A model generated the notes under the pieces. It was not told the DNA's origin, made no database searches, and saw nothing but the letters and a program-made list of their open reading frames with translations. A program made the translations under genes and the position numbers. This document shows positions 1 through 8,392 of a stretch of 64,000 bases of DNA, piece after piece; within the stretch, counting starts at the first letter, position 1; each line of letters opens with the position of its first letter. Source of the DNA: JAAZZIT01 sp964480525 (GTDB lineage Bacteria > Bacillota > Clostridia > Oscillospirales > Ruminococcaceae); NCBI GenBank assembly GCA_964480525.1, contig CAYZOV010000008.1, forward strand, positions 7,477 to 71,476, written 5' to 3'.

Positions 1-1697
1 GTGAAAGTTCTTGAACTGATGTAGTAATCGTCAGCAACAAGAGAACCGTCAAGTGCCAAAACATTCTTTACAGAAATAGCTATATAGAACTTAATGCTGT
101 CGCCGCCTGCCTTAGCGTTTACTTCATAAACCTGAACATAAACGTTGTTGGTCATCCACGAATCGCCCTGTTCTTTGTTATACTTGAAGTATGTGTTCTT
201 CAAAGTTTTTGAATCTACGGATTCAACATATCCTTTTCCTCCGTAGTAGATATATTCAAACCAGTCGTCGTCAAAGAAAGTGTCAAGGTATTCGTCTACA
301 GCTGTGCCGTTCTTAGCGTCGTCTGCTGTTGCGTAAGCAGGAACTTTTGCAAAGTCAACAACGAACTGCATTTCTTCGCTCTTGAGCTTGTAGCCCTCTT
401 CTGCAAAACTTGAGTAAGCGTATGCCGAGAAAGTGATTGTTTCGCCGTCGTCAACGTTCCAGCCGTAGCCTGAAATTGAAACGTTATCCTTGATATAATC
501 AGGCGTTCCGTCTTTCCATTCCCAATCAACGTCTACGTCGCTAGGAGCAACGCCGTCGTATGAAATATCAATCCATTCAAACACGTCAACTTCTTCAAGT
601 GGAGTAAGACCCTCAACAGTGATTTGCTTTTCACATTCTTCTTCAAAGAGGTAATATGTATCCGAATCTTCGTCGTAAACTCCGCCGAGGTCGTCGTCGT
701 AATCATAGTCCTTATAGTATGCCGACAATGTTACAGTTTCGCCAAGTGAAAGATTCCAGTCAGGTGAAACGTAGAAAGAGAAGTTATCCTTTACAAAGTC
801 AGAACAGCCCTCAATGTTAAGTGTTGCGTCACCGTCGCCGTCTGTACCTGTAAATTCAACCTTAACGTCCTTGAACACGTCAAGTTCTTCGGCGTCTTTA
901 AGACCCGAAACAGTTACTTCAAATTCTTCTTCCGTAATCTTAATTCCGTATTCTTTAAGGTCGTCCTCGTCAAATTCAACCTTAATCTTAATCTTGTCGC
1001 CGTTTTTAAGACTGCCGTTTTTCTTCTTGTCAGCAAGTTTAAATTCAACGCTGTCAAGGAGGGCGTCTCTCATTTCAACAGCTTCGTCCTCGTCCTTTGC
1101 CTTTTTAAATGCGTCAAGAAGCGTATCTTCGTCGATTGAAACATAATCCGAAACCTTGATGTCCTTGTCGCCAAAATATTCCTTAATATCGTCTTTTTCG
1201 ATACCCAAATCTTCAATGTCGTCAGCGTCAAGTTTCTTAACAACCTTTGCAATTTCACTAGCCTTAACGTCGTCGTCATATTTGAAAATATAATCAAGAT
1301 ACATTGTTGTTTCTTCGTCAAAAGCAAATGACGCTTCGGCTGAACCGCTTCCGTTCAAGCCTGAAAAATCAACTCTGCAAATATCGCTAGGGTTAATTTT
1401 TGTCCACTTTGTAAGATTTACGATAATAACAACAGCAATGATAATCAAAACAAGTGCGCCTGCACCGATTCCCACAAACGGGAGATATTTTTTAAGATTC
1501 TCGTTGCTAAGGGAGATACCTGCTTGCGTTACTCCGCCGTTGTTGTCAACAGTCTGGATATTTTCCTGTGCCACAGTATTCTCAACAGGTGTTGATTCTG
1601 CCTGCGCTACGGTCTGCTTTGCACCACATTCGCCGCAAAATTCTGCTTCTGCCGAAAGCTTTGCGCCACAATTTGAACAAAACTTTTCATTAGCCAT
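1..1697 (-). CDS. Zinc-ribbon membrane protein with acidic repeats (C-terminus beyond window)
   Basis: About 565 residues are visible and the gene runs off the left edge without a stop. The N-terminus has two CxxC pairs (CSNCGAKL and CGECGAKQ, residues 7-26), a short zinc ribbon. A Thr/Gln-rich linker leads to one membrane helix at about residues 67-88 (FVGIGAGALVLIIIAVVIIV). The rest is very Asp/Glu-rich and should lie outside the cell. Two similar stretches of roughly 100 residues begin near residues 269 and 367 and share VDVF/LDVF, (V/I)KDN and GETVT/GETIT motifs, so the outer part looks like tandem beta-rich modules. The start is fixed by AGGAGG just upstream. Similar zinc-ribbon membrane proteins occur across Clostridia; I infer an envelope role but no specific function can be assigned. 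Confidence 0.8.
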   Translation of the reverse strand, partial: MANEKFCSNCGAKLSAEAEFCGECGAKQTVAQAESTPVENTVAQENIQTVDNNGGVTQAGISLSNENLKKYLPFVGIGAGALVLIIIAVVIIVNLTKWTKINPSDICRVDFSGLNGSGSAEASFAFDEETTMYLDYIFKYDDDVKASEIAKVVKKLDADDIEDLGIEKDDIKEYFGDKDIKVSDYVSIDEDTLLDAFKKAKDEDEAVEMRDALLDSVEFKLADKKKNGSLKNGDKIKIKVEFDEDDLKEYGIKITEEEFEVTVSGLKDAEELDVFKDVKVEFTGTDGDGDATLNIEGCSDFVKDNFSFYVSPDWNLSLGETVTLSAYYKDYDYDDDLGGVYDEDSDTYYLFEEECEKQITVEGLTPLEEVDVFEWIDISYDGVAPSDVDVDWEWKDGTPDYIKDNVSISGYGWNVDDGETITFSAYAYSSFAEEGYKLKSEEMQFVVDFAKVPAYATADDAKNGTAVDEYLDTFFDDDWFEYIYYGGKGYVESVDSKTLKNTYFKYNKEQGDSWMTNNVYVQVYEVNAKAGGDSIKFYIAISVKNVLALDGSLVADDYYISSRTF

Positions 1698-1739
1698 TTT
1701 AAATATTTCCTCCTTGAAAATTTTAATTTTTGTAACTAT

Positions 1740-1768
1740 ATTATACTAAATATTGTCATTAAAGTCAA
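1740..1768 (-). promoter_or_regulatory. Sigma-A promoter of the zinc-ribbon membrane protein gene
   Basis: On the minus strand TTGACT (1763-1768) and TATAAT (1740-1745) are separated by exactly 17 bp, upstream of the AGGAGG-led gene that starts at 1697. Confidence 0.75.
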
Positions 1769-1859
1769 CTGTTTTTTTCTTTGTAAAATTTTTTTATCTG
1801 ACTTTACAATTCGCCGAAGATTTTCCCACACTTATTTAAGCAATTTTCACCAAAAGGAA

Positions 1860-1893
1860 AAAGCGTTTCCCCGACTTTTCGGAAAAACGCTTT
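1860..1893 (-). terminator. Rho-independent terminator after glgP
   Basis: Arms AAAGCGTTT/AAACGCTTT with an inner CCGA/TCGG helix. Read on the minus strand a T-run follows, just past the glycogen phosphorylase stop codon. Confidence 0.75.
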
Positions 1894-1911
1894 AAAAACA
1901 TATGATTTTTC

Positions 1912-4338
1912 TTATTTTTTAAGACCCCAAATATCTCTGGCGTAATCGTCAACCGAACGGTCAGCCGAGAAAATTCCTGCTCCTGCGATGTTGTTAAGGG
2001 ACATTTTCTGCCACTTCATTCTGTCCTCATAGCACTCGCTAGCGTACTTCTGAGCCATCTGGTAGGAATCAAAATCAGCCAAAACCATATACGGGTCGTT
2101 TGTTTTGAGGTTGTTGCCGATGTCTGCAAAGGTTTCGCCGTTAATGCCTGTGAAAACTCTGTTTACAGCGTCCTTAACAACAGGGTTTGAGTTGTAAATT
2201 TCTTCAGGATTGTAGCAAGGCTTTCTTCTTGAAACTTCGTCAACGTCCATACCGAATACGATGATGTTTTCGTCGCCCACCTTTTCGTGAATTTCAACAT
2301 TTGCGCCGTCCTCTGTTCCGAGGGTGATAGCACCGTTAATCATAAGCTTCATATTACCTGTTCCCGAAGCTTCTGTTCCTGCAAGAGAAATCTGCTCTGA
2401 AATTTCAGCGGCAGGCATAAGAAGTTCAGAAAGGGATACGCAGTAGTTGTCGAGGAACACAACAGAAAGCTTTTTGTTAAGTTTAGGGTTCTTTTTAAGT
2501 TCCTGCGAAATATTCCAAATAAGCTTGATAATCTGTTTTGCAAGGTAATATCCCGGTGCAGCCTTAGCCGCAAAAATGTATGTCTTTGGTGTAAAGTCAG
2601 CGTCAGGATTTGCTTTAAGATAGTTGTACTCTGCAATGATGTTTAAAGCATTAAGGTGCTGTCTTTTGTATTCGTGCAAACGCTTAACCTGTACGTCAAA
2701 AATAGAATCTGTGTTAAGAACAATTCCGTACTGGTTCTTAACGTATTTAGCAAACTTCTTCTTGTTTTCAACCTTGATTTCACCAAGTTTTTCAAGAACA
2801 GCAGTATCGTTTTCAAACTTCTTAAATCCAGCCAAAGCACTTGCGTCTTTGAGGAAGCTGTCGCCGATACATTCTTTCAAAAGGTTTGTAAGACCTGGGT
2901 TTGACTGGTAAAGCCATCTTCTGTATGCAATACCGTTTGTAACATTCTTGAACTTGTCAGGGGTCATTGAGTATTCGTCGGCAAAGGTTTCTCTCTTGAT
3001 AATTTCAGAGTGAATTTTCGCAACGCCGTTTACGCTGTGCGAAGCGTGAACGCAAAGGTTAGCCATCTTAACCATATTGTTTGAGATAATTGACATTCTG
3101 GAGCATTTTGCTTCGTCGTGTGTTTTCTCCCAAAGGTCACGGCAATATCTTTCGTTGATTTCAACGATAATTGAGAAAATTCTAGGTGTAACCGACTTCA
3201 TAAGGTTGCAATCCCACTTTTCAAGAGCTTCCTGCATAACGGTGTGGTTTGTGTATGCAAATGTCTTTGTTACGATGTCCCAAGCCTTGTCCCATTCGTA
3301 ACCGCAGTCATCAAGCAAAACTCTCATAAGTTCAGGAATTGCAAGAGTTGGGTGGGTATCGTTAATGTGGATAGAAACCTTTTCCGCAAGATTGTCAAGT
3401 GTTCCGTAAACGCTCATATGGTGGTTTACGATGTCGCCGATAGAAGCGGCGCAAAGGAAATACTGCTGTCTAAGACGGAGAGATTTACCCTCTGCGTGGT
3501 TGTCGTTAGGATACAAAACCTTTGAAATAGCCTGTGCGATAATGTTCTGACCCAAAGCCTTTGAATAGTCGCCCTTGTTGAACATTCCCATATCAAAGCT
3601 TGGGCATTCAGCTTTCCAAAGTCTTAATTTTGACACGCCCTCGCTGTCAAATCCCGAAACATACATATCGTATGGCACAGCAAGTACGGTTGTGTAATTT
3701 TCGTGAGTTACACAATGGTACTGCTGGTCCCAGTATTCTTTAAGTTCGCCGTCAAAGTGAATTTCCACAGCCTTGTCACGGTTTGGTACAAGCCAACTCA
3801 TACCACCCGGAAGCCAGTTGTCAGGAAGCTCTGTCTGCCAGCCCTCTTCAAGTTTCTGTTTGAAAATACCGTATTCATAACAAATCGAATAACCCGTTGC
3901 GCAGTAACCCTGTGTTGCCAAAGCGTCAAGATAGCACGCAGCCAAACGTCCCAAACCGCCGTTACCCAAACCTGCGTCAGGTTCCATTTCGTAAATGCTG
4001 TTGATGTTGATACCGAAATCTTTAAGAGTTTGGGTTGCTTCGTCCACAATTTCAAGGTTATAGATACTTGTTTTAAGGGAACGACCCATCAAAAATTCCA
4101 TTGAAAGGTAGTAAACCTGCTTATTTCCTGCCGAGTGAGTTTTGTTGATAAAGCGTCTTCTCTTGTCCCCCAAAAGCTTTACAACGACCTTTGAAAGAGC
4201 CTCGTAAACCTGCTTGTCAGACGCAACGTCAGGTGTTATGGAATAATCTTCGTTAAGCACCTTAACAAACTGTTCTTTAAGCTCGTCTTTTGTGATAAGC
4301 TTAGGCATAACCATTGCTGATTTTTTTACATTTGCCAT
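1912..4338 (-). CDS. glgP: Glycogen/starch/alpha-glucan phosphorylase
   Basis: A GT35 phosphorylase of about 808 residues, the usual family length. It releases glucose-1-phosphate from alpha-1,4-glucans in the cytoplasm, using pyridoxal phosphate. Visible signatures are YYLSMEFLMGRSL near the N-terminus, NGGLGRLAACYLD, and the PLP-lysine motif EASGTGNMK at about residue 660, followed by GTEDGANVEI. Two in-frame ATGs lie two codons apart; I chose the second (4338) because GGAGG sits nine bases upstream of it and only three from the first (4344). It is monocistronic, with its own promoter and terminator and no other glycogen genes beside it. The function is secure; the preferred glucan is unknown. 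Confidence 0.95.
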   Translation of the reverse strand: MANVKKSAMVMPKLITKDELKEQFVKVLNEDYSITPDVASDKQVYEALSKVVVKLLGDKRRRFINKTHSAGNKQVYYLSMEFLMGRSLKTSIYNLEIVDEATQTLKDFGININSIYEMEPDAGLGNGGLGRLAACYLDALATQGYCATGYSICYEYGIFKQKLEEGWQTELPDNWLPGGMSWLVPNRDKAVEIHFDGELKEYWDQQYHCVTHENYTTVLAVPYDMYVSGFDSEGVSKLRLWKAECPSFDMGMFNKGDYSKALGQNIIAQAISKVLYPNDNHAEGKSLRLRQQYFLCAASIGDIVNHHMSVYGTLDNLAEKVSIHINDTHPTLAIPELMRVLLDDCGYEWDKAWDIVTKTFAYTNHTVMQEALEKWDCNLMKSVTPRIFSIIVEINERYCRDLWEKTHDEAKCSRMSIISNNMVKMANLCVHASHSVNGVAKIHSEIIKRETFADEYSMTPDKFKNVTNGIAYRRWLYQSNPGLTNLLKECIGDSFLKDASALAGFKKFENDTAVLEKLGEIKVENKKKFAKYVKNQYGIVLNTDSIFDVQVKRLHEYKRQHLNALNIIAEYNYLKANPDADFTPKTYIFAAKAAPGYYLAKQIIKLIWNISQELKKNPKLNKKLSVVFLDNYCVSLSELLMPAAEISEQISLAGTEASGTGNMKLMINGAITLGTEDGANVEIHEKVGDENIIVFGMDVDEVSRRKPCYNPEEIYNSNPVVKDAVNRVFTGINGETFADIGNNLKTNDPYMVLADFDSYQMAQKYASECYEDRMKWQKMSLNNIAGAGIFSADRSVDDYARDIWGLKK

Positions 4339-4448
4339 AAACATTTTCCTCCAATTATTGATAATAAAGGGATAACCCCATCAATTTTTACATAATTTAA
4401 TCGTTTTCGTAGCTAGGATTTGTCCTCAACTACAAACATATATCTTAT

Positions 4449-4477
4449 ATTATACCGTTATTGTGTATAAATGTCAA
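4449..4477 (-). promoter_or_regulatory. Consensus promoter of glgP
   Basis: TTGACA (4472-4477), 17 bp, TATAAT (4449-4454) on the minus strand, giving a leader of about 100 nt. The leader contains an imperfect GTAGCTAGGA/TCCTCAACTAC hairpin near 4411-4435 of unknown role. Confidence 0.8.
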
Positions 4478-4595
4478 GGGGCGAAATTGTACAAATTGAC
4501 CAAGCTTTACGGTGTTAATATAGTAAAATCAACAGTATTTCTTTGCCATAATTTAAATCTCAGGTAAATTTTCTTTAAACTTAACCAAACAAAAG

Positions 4596-4620
4596 CCCCT
4601 CTTTTTTTCACAAAGAGGGG
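4596..4620 (-). terminator. Terminator of the two-component operon
   Basis: CCCCTCTTT/AAAGAGGGG hairpin followed on the minus strand by a T-rich stretch, downstream of the histidine kinase stop. Confidence 0.75.
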
Positions 4621-4638
4621 AAATTTAACTTCATTAAC

Positions 4639-5952
4639 TTATACGGGAATTGAAACGGTGATTTTTGTGCCTTTTCCGACCTTGCTGTCCAAAACCACAT
4701 TTCCCTGATGATATGTGGCAATGTGTTTAACAATCGAAAGTCCAAGACCCGTACCGCCCGTTTGTTTTGAACGGCTTTTGTCAACACGGTAAAATCTCTC
4801 AAACACCCTGTCCTGATGTTCGGGCGAAATACCGATTCCGTCGTCCTCAACCACGATATACGCAGTTTTGTTTTGTTCAAAAATATTCACCCAAACGTGA
4901 CCGTTTCGGTTATTATACTTAATAGCATTGTCAACAAGATTCAAAAACAGTTCGGACATATAACTTGCGTTTGCCAAAACGTATACTTCGTCGCCCTCCA
5001 CGCTCAAGGACACCTTATGCTTGTCAGCCTTGTTGCTCAAAATCTCCTCGACCTCTTTTGCCGTTTCCAAAAGATTCACCTTTGACATAACTTCGCTCTT
5101 GTTATGTTCTTCGATTTCCGAAAGTCTTATAATGTCGTTTATAAGGGACAAAAGGCGTTCGCTTTCACGATAAATCGTACCGCCGTATTTTTTCACGCTT
5201 TCTTTGTCGTTAAAAAGTCCTTTTTCCAACAGTTCGCCAAACCCCTTAATGGTCGTCAGCGGGGTTTTAAGTTCGTGAGAAACGTTTGCCGAAAAATCTT
5301 TTCTTATGGCTTCCGCCTTTAATTTTTCGCTTGCGTCAACCAGAAGTATCATAAAACCGTATGTGTTGTTAAACCGTGCCTTGTTTACGAAAATCTGAAG
5401 TCGGCGGTTTCCGATTTGCACTTCGTCGTATGCTTTTTCTTCGCTGTCCGCAAGATTTACGGCGTCGATTATCACCGAATTGTCCGTCAGACTTGACAGA
5501 GTGGAATTTTCCTCCAATGCAAAATCGGGTTTCAAAATTTCAATAGCGCTTTTGTTTACCGAAATAATTTCGCCCTTTTCGTCAAGCAAAATCATACCCT
5601 CAACCATATTTTCGGTGATAAGCATAATTTTTTCCTTTTCGTTTTTCAACCTGTCGATATACCTGTCAAGGCGTGACGAAAGTTTGCCCATAGACCGCAC
5701 TATGGGTTCAAATTCTTTGTATTCGGGTTCTCTGCCCAACAAATCCAGCTTGTCAAAAGGCTCCATAATGCTTGACGACAGCATTTTCGCCGTCAAATAC
5801 GCCGTTGCGATTACGATTATAAACGCAATAACAAAAGCAATAAGGGCAAATCTTTTTTCGTTAATCATAACGCTTGCGCTGACTGTTACGGCAAAAATCA
5901 CCACCGACAAAAAGGAAGTGAGAAATATACTTCTGAAAATTTTCTTTTTCAT
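4639..5952 (-). CDS. Sensor histidine kinase, PhoR-like
   Basis: 437 residues. Two membrane helices (about 8-28 and 34-53) are separated by only a few residues, so there is almost no extracytoplasmic sensor. A linker and a PAS-like segment (about 105-205, ENMVEGMILLDEKGEI) follow, then the HisKA H-box NVSHELKTPLTTIKG with His near residue 225, and the ATPase boxes NLVDNAIKYN, VVEDDGIGIS and GTGLGLSIVKHI. It autophosphorylates and should signal to the response regulator whose gene ends 15 bp upstream. The layout matches PhoR/WalK-type kinases. No pst or phosphate genes are nearby, so a phosphate role is not shown. The missing outer domain suggests sensing within the membrane or cytoplasm (inference). 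Confidence 0.9.
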   Translation of the reverse strand: MKKKIFRSIFLTSFLSVVIFAVTVSASVMINEKRFALIAFVIAFIIVIATAYLTAKMLSSSIMEPFDKLDLLGREPEYKEFEPIVRSMGKLSSRLDRYIDRLKNEKEKIMLITENMVEGMILLDEKGEIISVNKSAIEILKPDFALEENSTLSSLTDNSVIIDAVNLADSEEKAYDEVQIGNRRLQIFVNKARFNNTYGFMILLVDASEKLKAEAIRKDFSANVSHELKTPLTTIKGFGELLEKGLFNDKESVKKYGGTIYRESERLLSLINDIIRLSEIEEHNKSEVMSKVNLLETAKEVEEILSNKADKHKVSLSVEGDEVYVLANASYMSELFLNLVDNAIKYNNRNGHVWVNIFEQNKTAYIVVEDDGIGISPEHQDRVFERFYRVDKSRSKQTGGTGLGLSIVKHIATYHQGNVVLDSKVGKGTKITVSIPV

Positions 5953-5967
5953 TTTGTTACTCCAAAT

Positions 5968-6645
5968 TTAAATTTTATAACCCACGCCACGAATAGTCTT
6001 AATCATATCCACGCACCCTACGGATTCAAGCTTTTGTCTTAGGGTTTTGACGTGCATATCCACCGTTCGGGTTTCGCCCTCAAAATTAAAACCCCACACC
6101 TTGTCCATAAGCTTTTCACGGGTCACGGCGATACTTTTGTGCTTCATAAGATATGCCAAAAGTTCAAATTCTTTGTATGTGAGATTCACTTCGGCGTTGT
6201 TGTACGAAACAATTCTTCTGGACGTGTCCACCGCCAACCCGTCCACGGTGATAACGTCGGATTCGGGCGTGTATTTGCTCGAACGCCTTAAAACCGCCTT
6301 TATTCTCGACAAAAGTTCCATAACCCCGAAAGGTTTGGTTATATAATCGTCCGCTCCTGCTTCAAGCCCCACAACCTTGTCAAGTTCGGCTGTTTTAGCC
6401 GTCAGCATTATTACGGGAATGTCCGCAAAACTTTGGTTGGCTTTAAGCCTTTTTAAAATGGAAATACCGTCCTCGTCGGGAAGCATTATGTCAAGCAAAA
6501 TTATGTCCGGTTTGTCCGTTTTGATTTTTTCGTAAAAAGGTTTAGCGCAGTCAAACGCCCCCACCTCATAACCGCCGGAAATCAACGCACAGGTGATAAG
6601 TTCTCTGATTCCGTCGTCGTCCTCGATACAATAAACTCGTGCCAT
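5968..6645 (-). CDS. OmpR/PhoB-family response regulator
   Basis: 225 residues from the chosen ATG at 6645, which has AAGGGG seven bases upstream; an ATG 30 bp further up has no ribosome site. The receiver domain has the acidic pair EDDDG near residues 7-11, the phospho-acceptor in LLDIMLPDEDG (about residue 51) and Lys in MLTAK. The C-terminal winged helix ends in VDMHVKTLRQKLE and IRGVGYKI, typical of DNA-binding OmpR/PhoB regulators. It is first in a two-gene operon with the kinase, so the pair forms one two-component system. Its regulon cannot be told from the sequence. Confidence 0.92.
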   Translation of the reverse strand: MARVYCIEDDDGIRELITCALISGGYEVGAFDCAKPFYEKIKTDKPDIILLDIMLPDEDGISILKRLKANQSFADIPVIMLTAKTAELDKVVGLEAGADDYITKPFGVMELLSRIKAVLRRSSKYTPESDVITVDGLAVDTSRRIVSYNNAEVNLTYKEFELLAYLMKHKSIAVTREKLMDKVWGFNFEGETRTVDMHVKTLRQKLESVGCVDMIKTIRGVGYKI

Positions 6646-6679
6646 ACCAAAACCCCTTTGCAATAAAGTTTTCATTTTT

Positions 6680-6708
6680 ATTTTAACTTAAAACACACAA
6701 TAACGCAA
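6680..6708 (-). promoter_or_regulatory. Possible promoter of the two-component operon
   Basis: Minus strand TTGCGT (6703-6708), 17 bp, TAAAAT (6680-6685), about 35 bp before the response-regulator start. The -35 is weak. Confidence 0.45.
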
Positions 6709-6765
6709 TATAAGACGTGTAAAAACTAAGTAAATTTTTCTATGTGTTTATTTTCAAAAACCCCC

Positions 6766-6794
6766 TTGCAATTTTTATGAAAGTGTGGTAAAAT
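6766..6794 (+). promoter_or_regulatory. Promoter of the hydrogenase maturation operon
   Basis: TTGCAA (6766-6771), 17 bp, TAAAAT (6789-6794). It lies about 230 bp before the first gene, so the transcript carries a long untranslated leader. Confidence 0.75.
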
Positions 6795-6800
6795 GAATGT

Positions 6801-6989
6801 GTAAAATTTAATCCGTGAGGTGCGAGGTTTTTCCTTTTACCGAACGTTTTAATTTTTTTAACTTAAATTTCTAACGCCAAAGACAAGCTGAGGAGAAAGA
6901 GTAAAACTTAACCGTATTTTTTATTTTAAAACAACGGGGTAACTATACCTTTTTTCAAGCTGTATTTTTCGCAAAATACGGCTTTTTTT
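6801..6989 (+). promoter_or_regulatory. Structured leader RNA (riboswitch-like attenuator) of the hyd operon
   Basis: This roughly 190-nt stretch between the promoter and the first gene holds no ORF. It ends in an intrinsic terminator (6957-6989). The segment CCGTATTTT (6912-6920) is perfectly complementary to AAAATACGG (6973-6981), the terminator's 3' arm, so it can act as antiterminator. The CCGT of the same segment can alternatively pair with ACGG (6934-6937), which would free the terminator. These mutually exclusive pairings are what a transcriptional riboswitch or protein-controlled attenuator needs. The upstream part (6811-6900) would be the sensor. I cannot match it by eye to a known class: GAGGTGCGA resembles one loop of lysine riboswitches, but the rest of that consensus is absent. 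Confidence 0.6.
6957..6989 (+). terminator. Leader terminator upstream of the hyd genes
   Basis: AAGCTGTATTTT/AAAATACGGCTT pair over 12 bp (one G-T) around the tetraloop TCGC, followed by seven Ts. It sits 34 bp before the first start codon, so it must be read through for the operon to be expressed. Confidence 0.8.
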
Positions 6990-7023
6990 ATCGGCAAAAA
7001 CTTTGTAAAAAAGGAGGCTTCAA

Positions 7024-7290
7024 ATGGATAACGAACAGAATCGTGTAGCTTTGGTGGGTATTGTTGTTTCAGAGCCTAATTCCGTATCACGGCTTAACGA
7101 AATACTTCACGAATACGCAAAATACATCATAGGACGAATGGGTATTCCTTATGAAAAACAAAATGTTTCTATCATAAGTGTTGCGGTTGACGCACCCGTG
7201 GACATTATAAATCAGCTTTCGGGAAAACTGGGCGCACTAAACGGGGTTACGACAAAAACCGTCTGCTCGAAAATTCCAAAGGAAAATTAA
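7024..7290 (+). CDS. TM1266-type iron-only hydrogenase system regulator
   Basis: 88 residues, preceded by AAGGAGG. The sequence (RVALVGIVVSEPNSVSRLN, then a short ACT-like/ferredoxin-fold pattern ending in LGALNGVTTKTVCSK) matches the small family annotated as iron-only hydrogenase system regulator (TM1266), structurally related to the ligand-binding half of NikR. Such proteins are regularly encoded beside hydE/F/G. Here it is the first gene of the operon, two bases before hydE. It lacks an obvious DNA-binding ribbon-helix-helix segment, so how it regulates is unclear; acting together with the leader RNA is speculation. Confidence 0.85.
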   Translation: MDNEQNRVALVGIVVSEPNSVSRLNEILHEYAKYIIGRMGIPYEKQNVSIISVAVDAPVDIINQLSGKLGALNGVTTKTVCSKIPKEN

Positions 7291-7292
7291 AA

Positions 7293-8369
7293 ATGATTTG
7301 TAAAAACAACGAAAACACTTTTTCGGCTTGCAAAAATCTTATTGACAAGCTAAAAGCCACCCAAACCCTTTCAAAAGAGGAATTTGTTTTCTTAATTGAA
7401 AACCGAAACGAAAAAATCGCAGAATACCTCTTTGAAAACTCCCGTGAGGTTCGACACGCTCACTACGGCAAAGACGTATACATTCGTGGGCTTATCGAAT
7501 TTTCAAACTATTGCAAAAACGACTGTCTTTATTGTGGCATAAGACGTTCAAACAAAAACTGCGACAGATACAGACTTTCAAAAGACGAAATTTTGGAATG
7601 TTGCGACGAGGGGTACGATTTAGGTTTTCGCACCTTTGTGTTGCAAGGCGGTGAGGACGTAAAATTTACAGACGAGGTGTTTTGCGACATAATTTCAAGC
7701 ATTAAAAAAAATCACCCCGACTGTGCCGTAACCTTGTCTATCGGCGAACGTCCGAGAGAAAGCTACCAAAGGCTTTTTGACGCAGGAGCAGACAGATTTT
7801 TGCTAAGACACGAAACGGCAAACGACGAGCATTACGCAAAACTCCACCCAAAGGAGCTTAGCAGCGCCGAGAGAAAGCGTTGTCTTTTCGACCTAAAGGA
7901 AATAGGTTTTCAGACAGGTACGGGCTTTATGGTGGGTTCACCGTTTCAAACGGCGGAAAATCTTGCTGAAGATATGCTTTTTATCAAAGAACTTGACCCT
8001 CAAATGGTGGGCATAGGTCCGTTTGTTTCTCACCACGACACACCGTTTAAGGATTACAAAAACGGTAGCTGTGAACTGACTTTGTTTATGCTGGGACTTC
8101 TAAGGCTAATGCTACCGAACGTTCTTTTGCCTGCAACAACGGCTCTTGGCACAATCGACCCTTTGGGGCGTGAAAAGGGCATTTTAGCAGGAGCAAACGT
8201 AATTATGCCAAACCTTTCGCCACTTAGCCAGCGAAAGAAATATCTTCTCTATGACAACAAAATTTCCACCGGTGACGAATCGGCTCAGAGCAAGAAAAAT
8301 CTTGAAAAGAGTATGAAAAAAATCGGTTATGACGTTGTTGTGGCACGAGGGGATTTTAAAAAGAGTTAA
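7293..8369 (+). CDS. hydE: [FeFe] hydrogenase H-cluster radical SAM maturase HydE
   Basis: 358 residues. The radical-SAM motif is CKNDCLYC (CX3CX2C) at about residues 72-79, in the context NYCKNDCLYCGIRRSN, followed by a glycine-rich SAM-binding stretch (VLQGGEDV). HydE works with HydG and HydF in building the 2Fe subcluster of [FeFe] hydrogenase, including a step that processes the organometallic product of HydG. The gene follows the regulator by two bases and precedes hydG by 23 bp, so they are co-transcribed. Length and neighbours agree with the family; BioB/ThiH-like paralogues are less likely because hydG and hydF are adjacent. Confidence 0.95.
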   Translation: MICKNNENTFSACKNLIDKLKATQTLSKEEFVFLIENRNEKIAEYLFENSREVRHAHYGKDVYIRGLIEFSNYCKNDCLYCGIRRSNKNCDRYRLSKDEILECCDEGYDLGFRTFVLQGGEDVKFTDEVFCDIISSIKKNHPDCAVTLSIGERPRESYQRLFDAGADRFLLRHETANDEHYAKLHPKELSSAERKRCLFDLKEIGFQTGTGFMVGSPFQTAENLAEDMLFIKELDPQMVGIGPFVSHHDTPFKDYKNGSCELTLFMLGLLRLMLPNVLLPATTALGTIDPLGREKGILAGANVIMPNLSPLSQRKKYLLYDNKISTGDESAQSKKNLEKSMKKIGYDVVVARGDFKKS

Positions 8370-8392
8370 TTAAAAATATTTTAGAAAGAAGA

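Noticed and set aside
3703..4104. A 133-codon plus-strand frame opposite glgP
   Set aside because: Antisense to conserved phosphorylase sequence, with no ribosome site or recognisable domain.
5480..5971. A 163-codon Ile/Ser-rich frame opposite the histidine kinase
   Set aside because: Composition mirrors the kinase's charged linker read backwards; no start signal.
6811..6850. Possible lysine riboswitch because of GAGGTGCGA
   Set aside because: The remaining lysine-aptamer consensus (GCCGAAG-type segment, five-helix order) is absent and the downstream genes have no lysine link.
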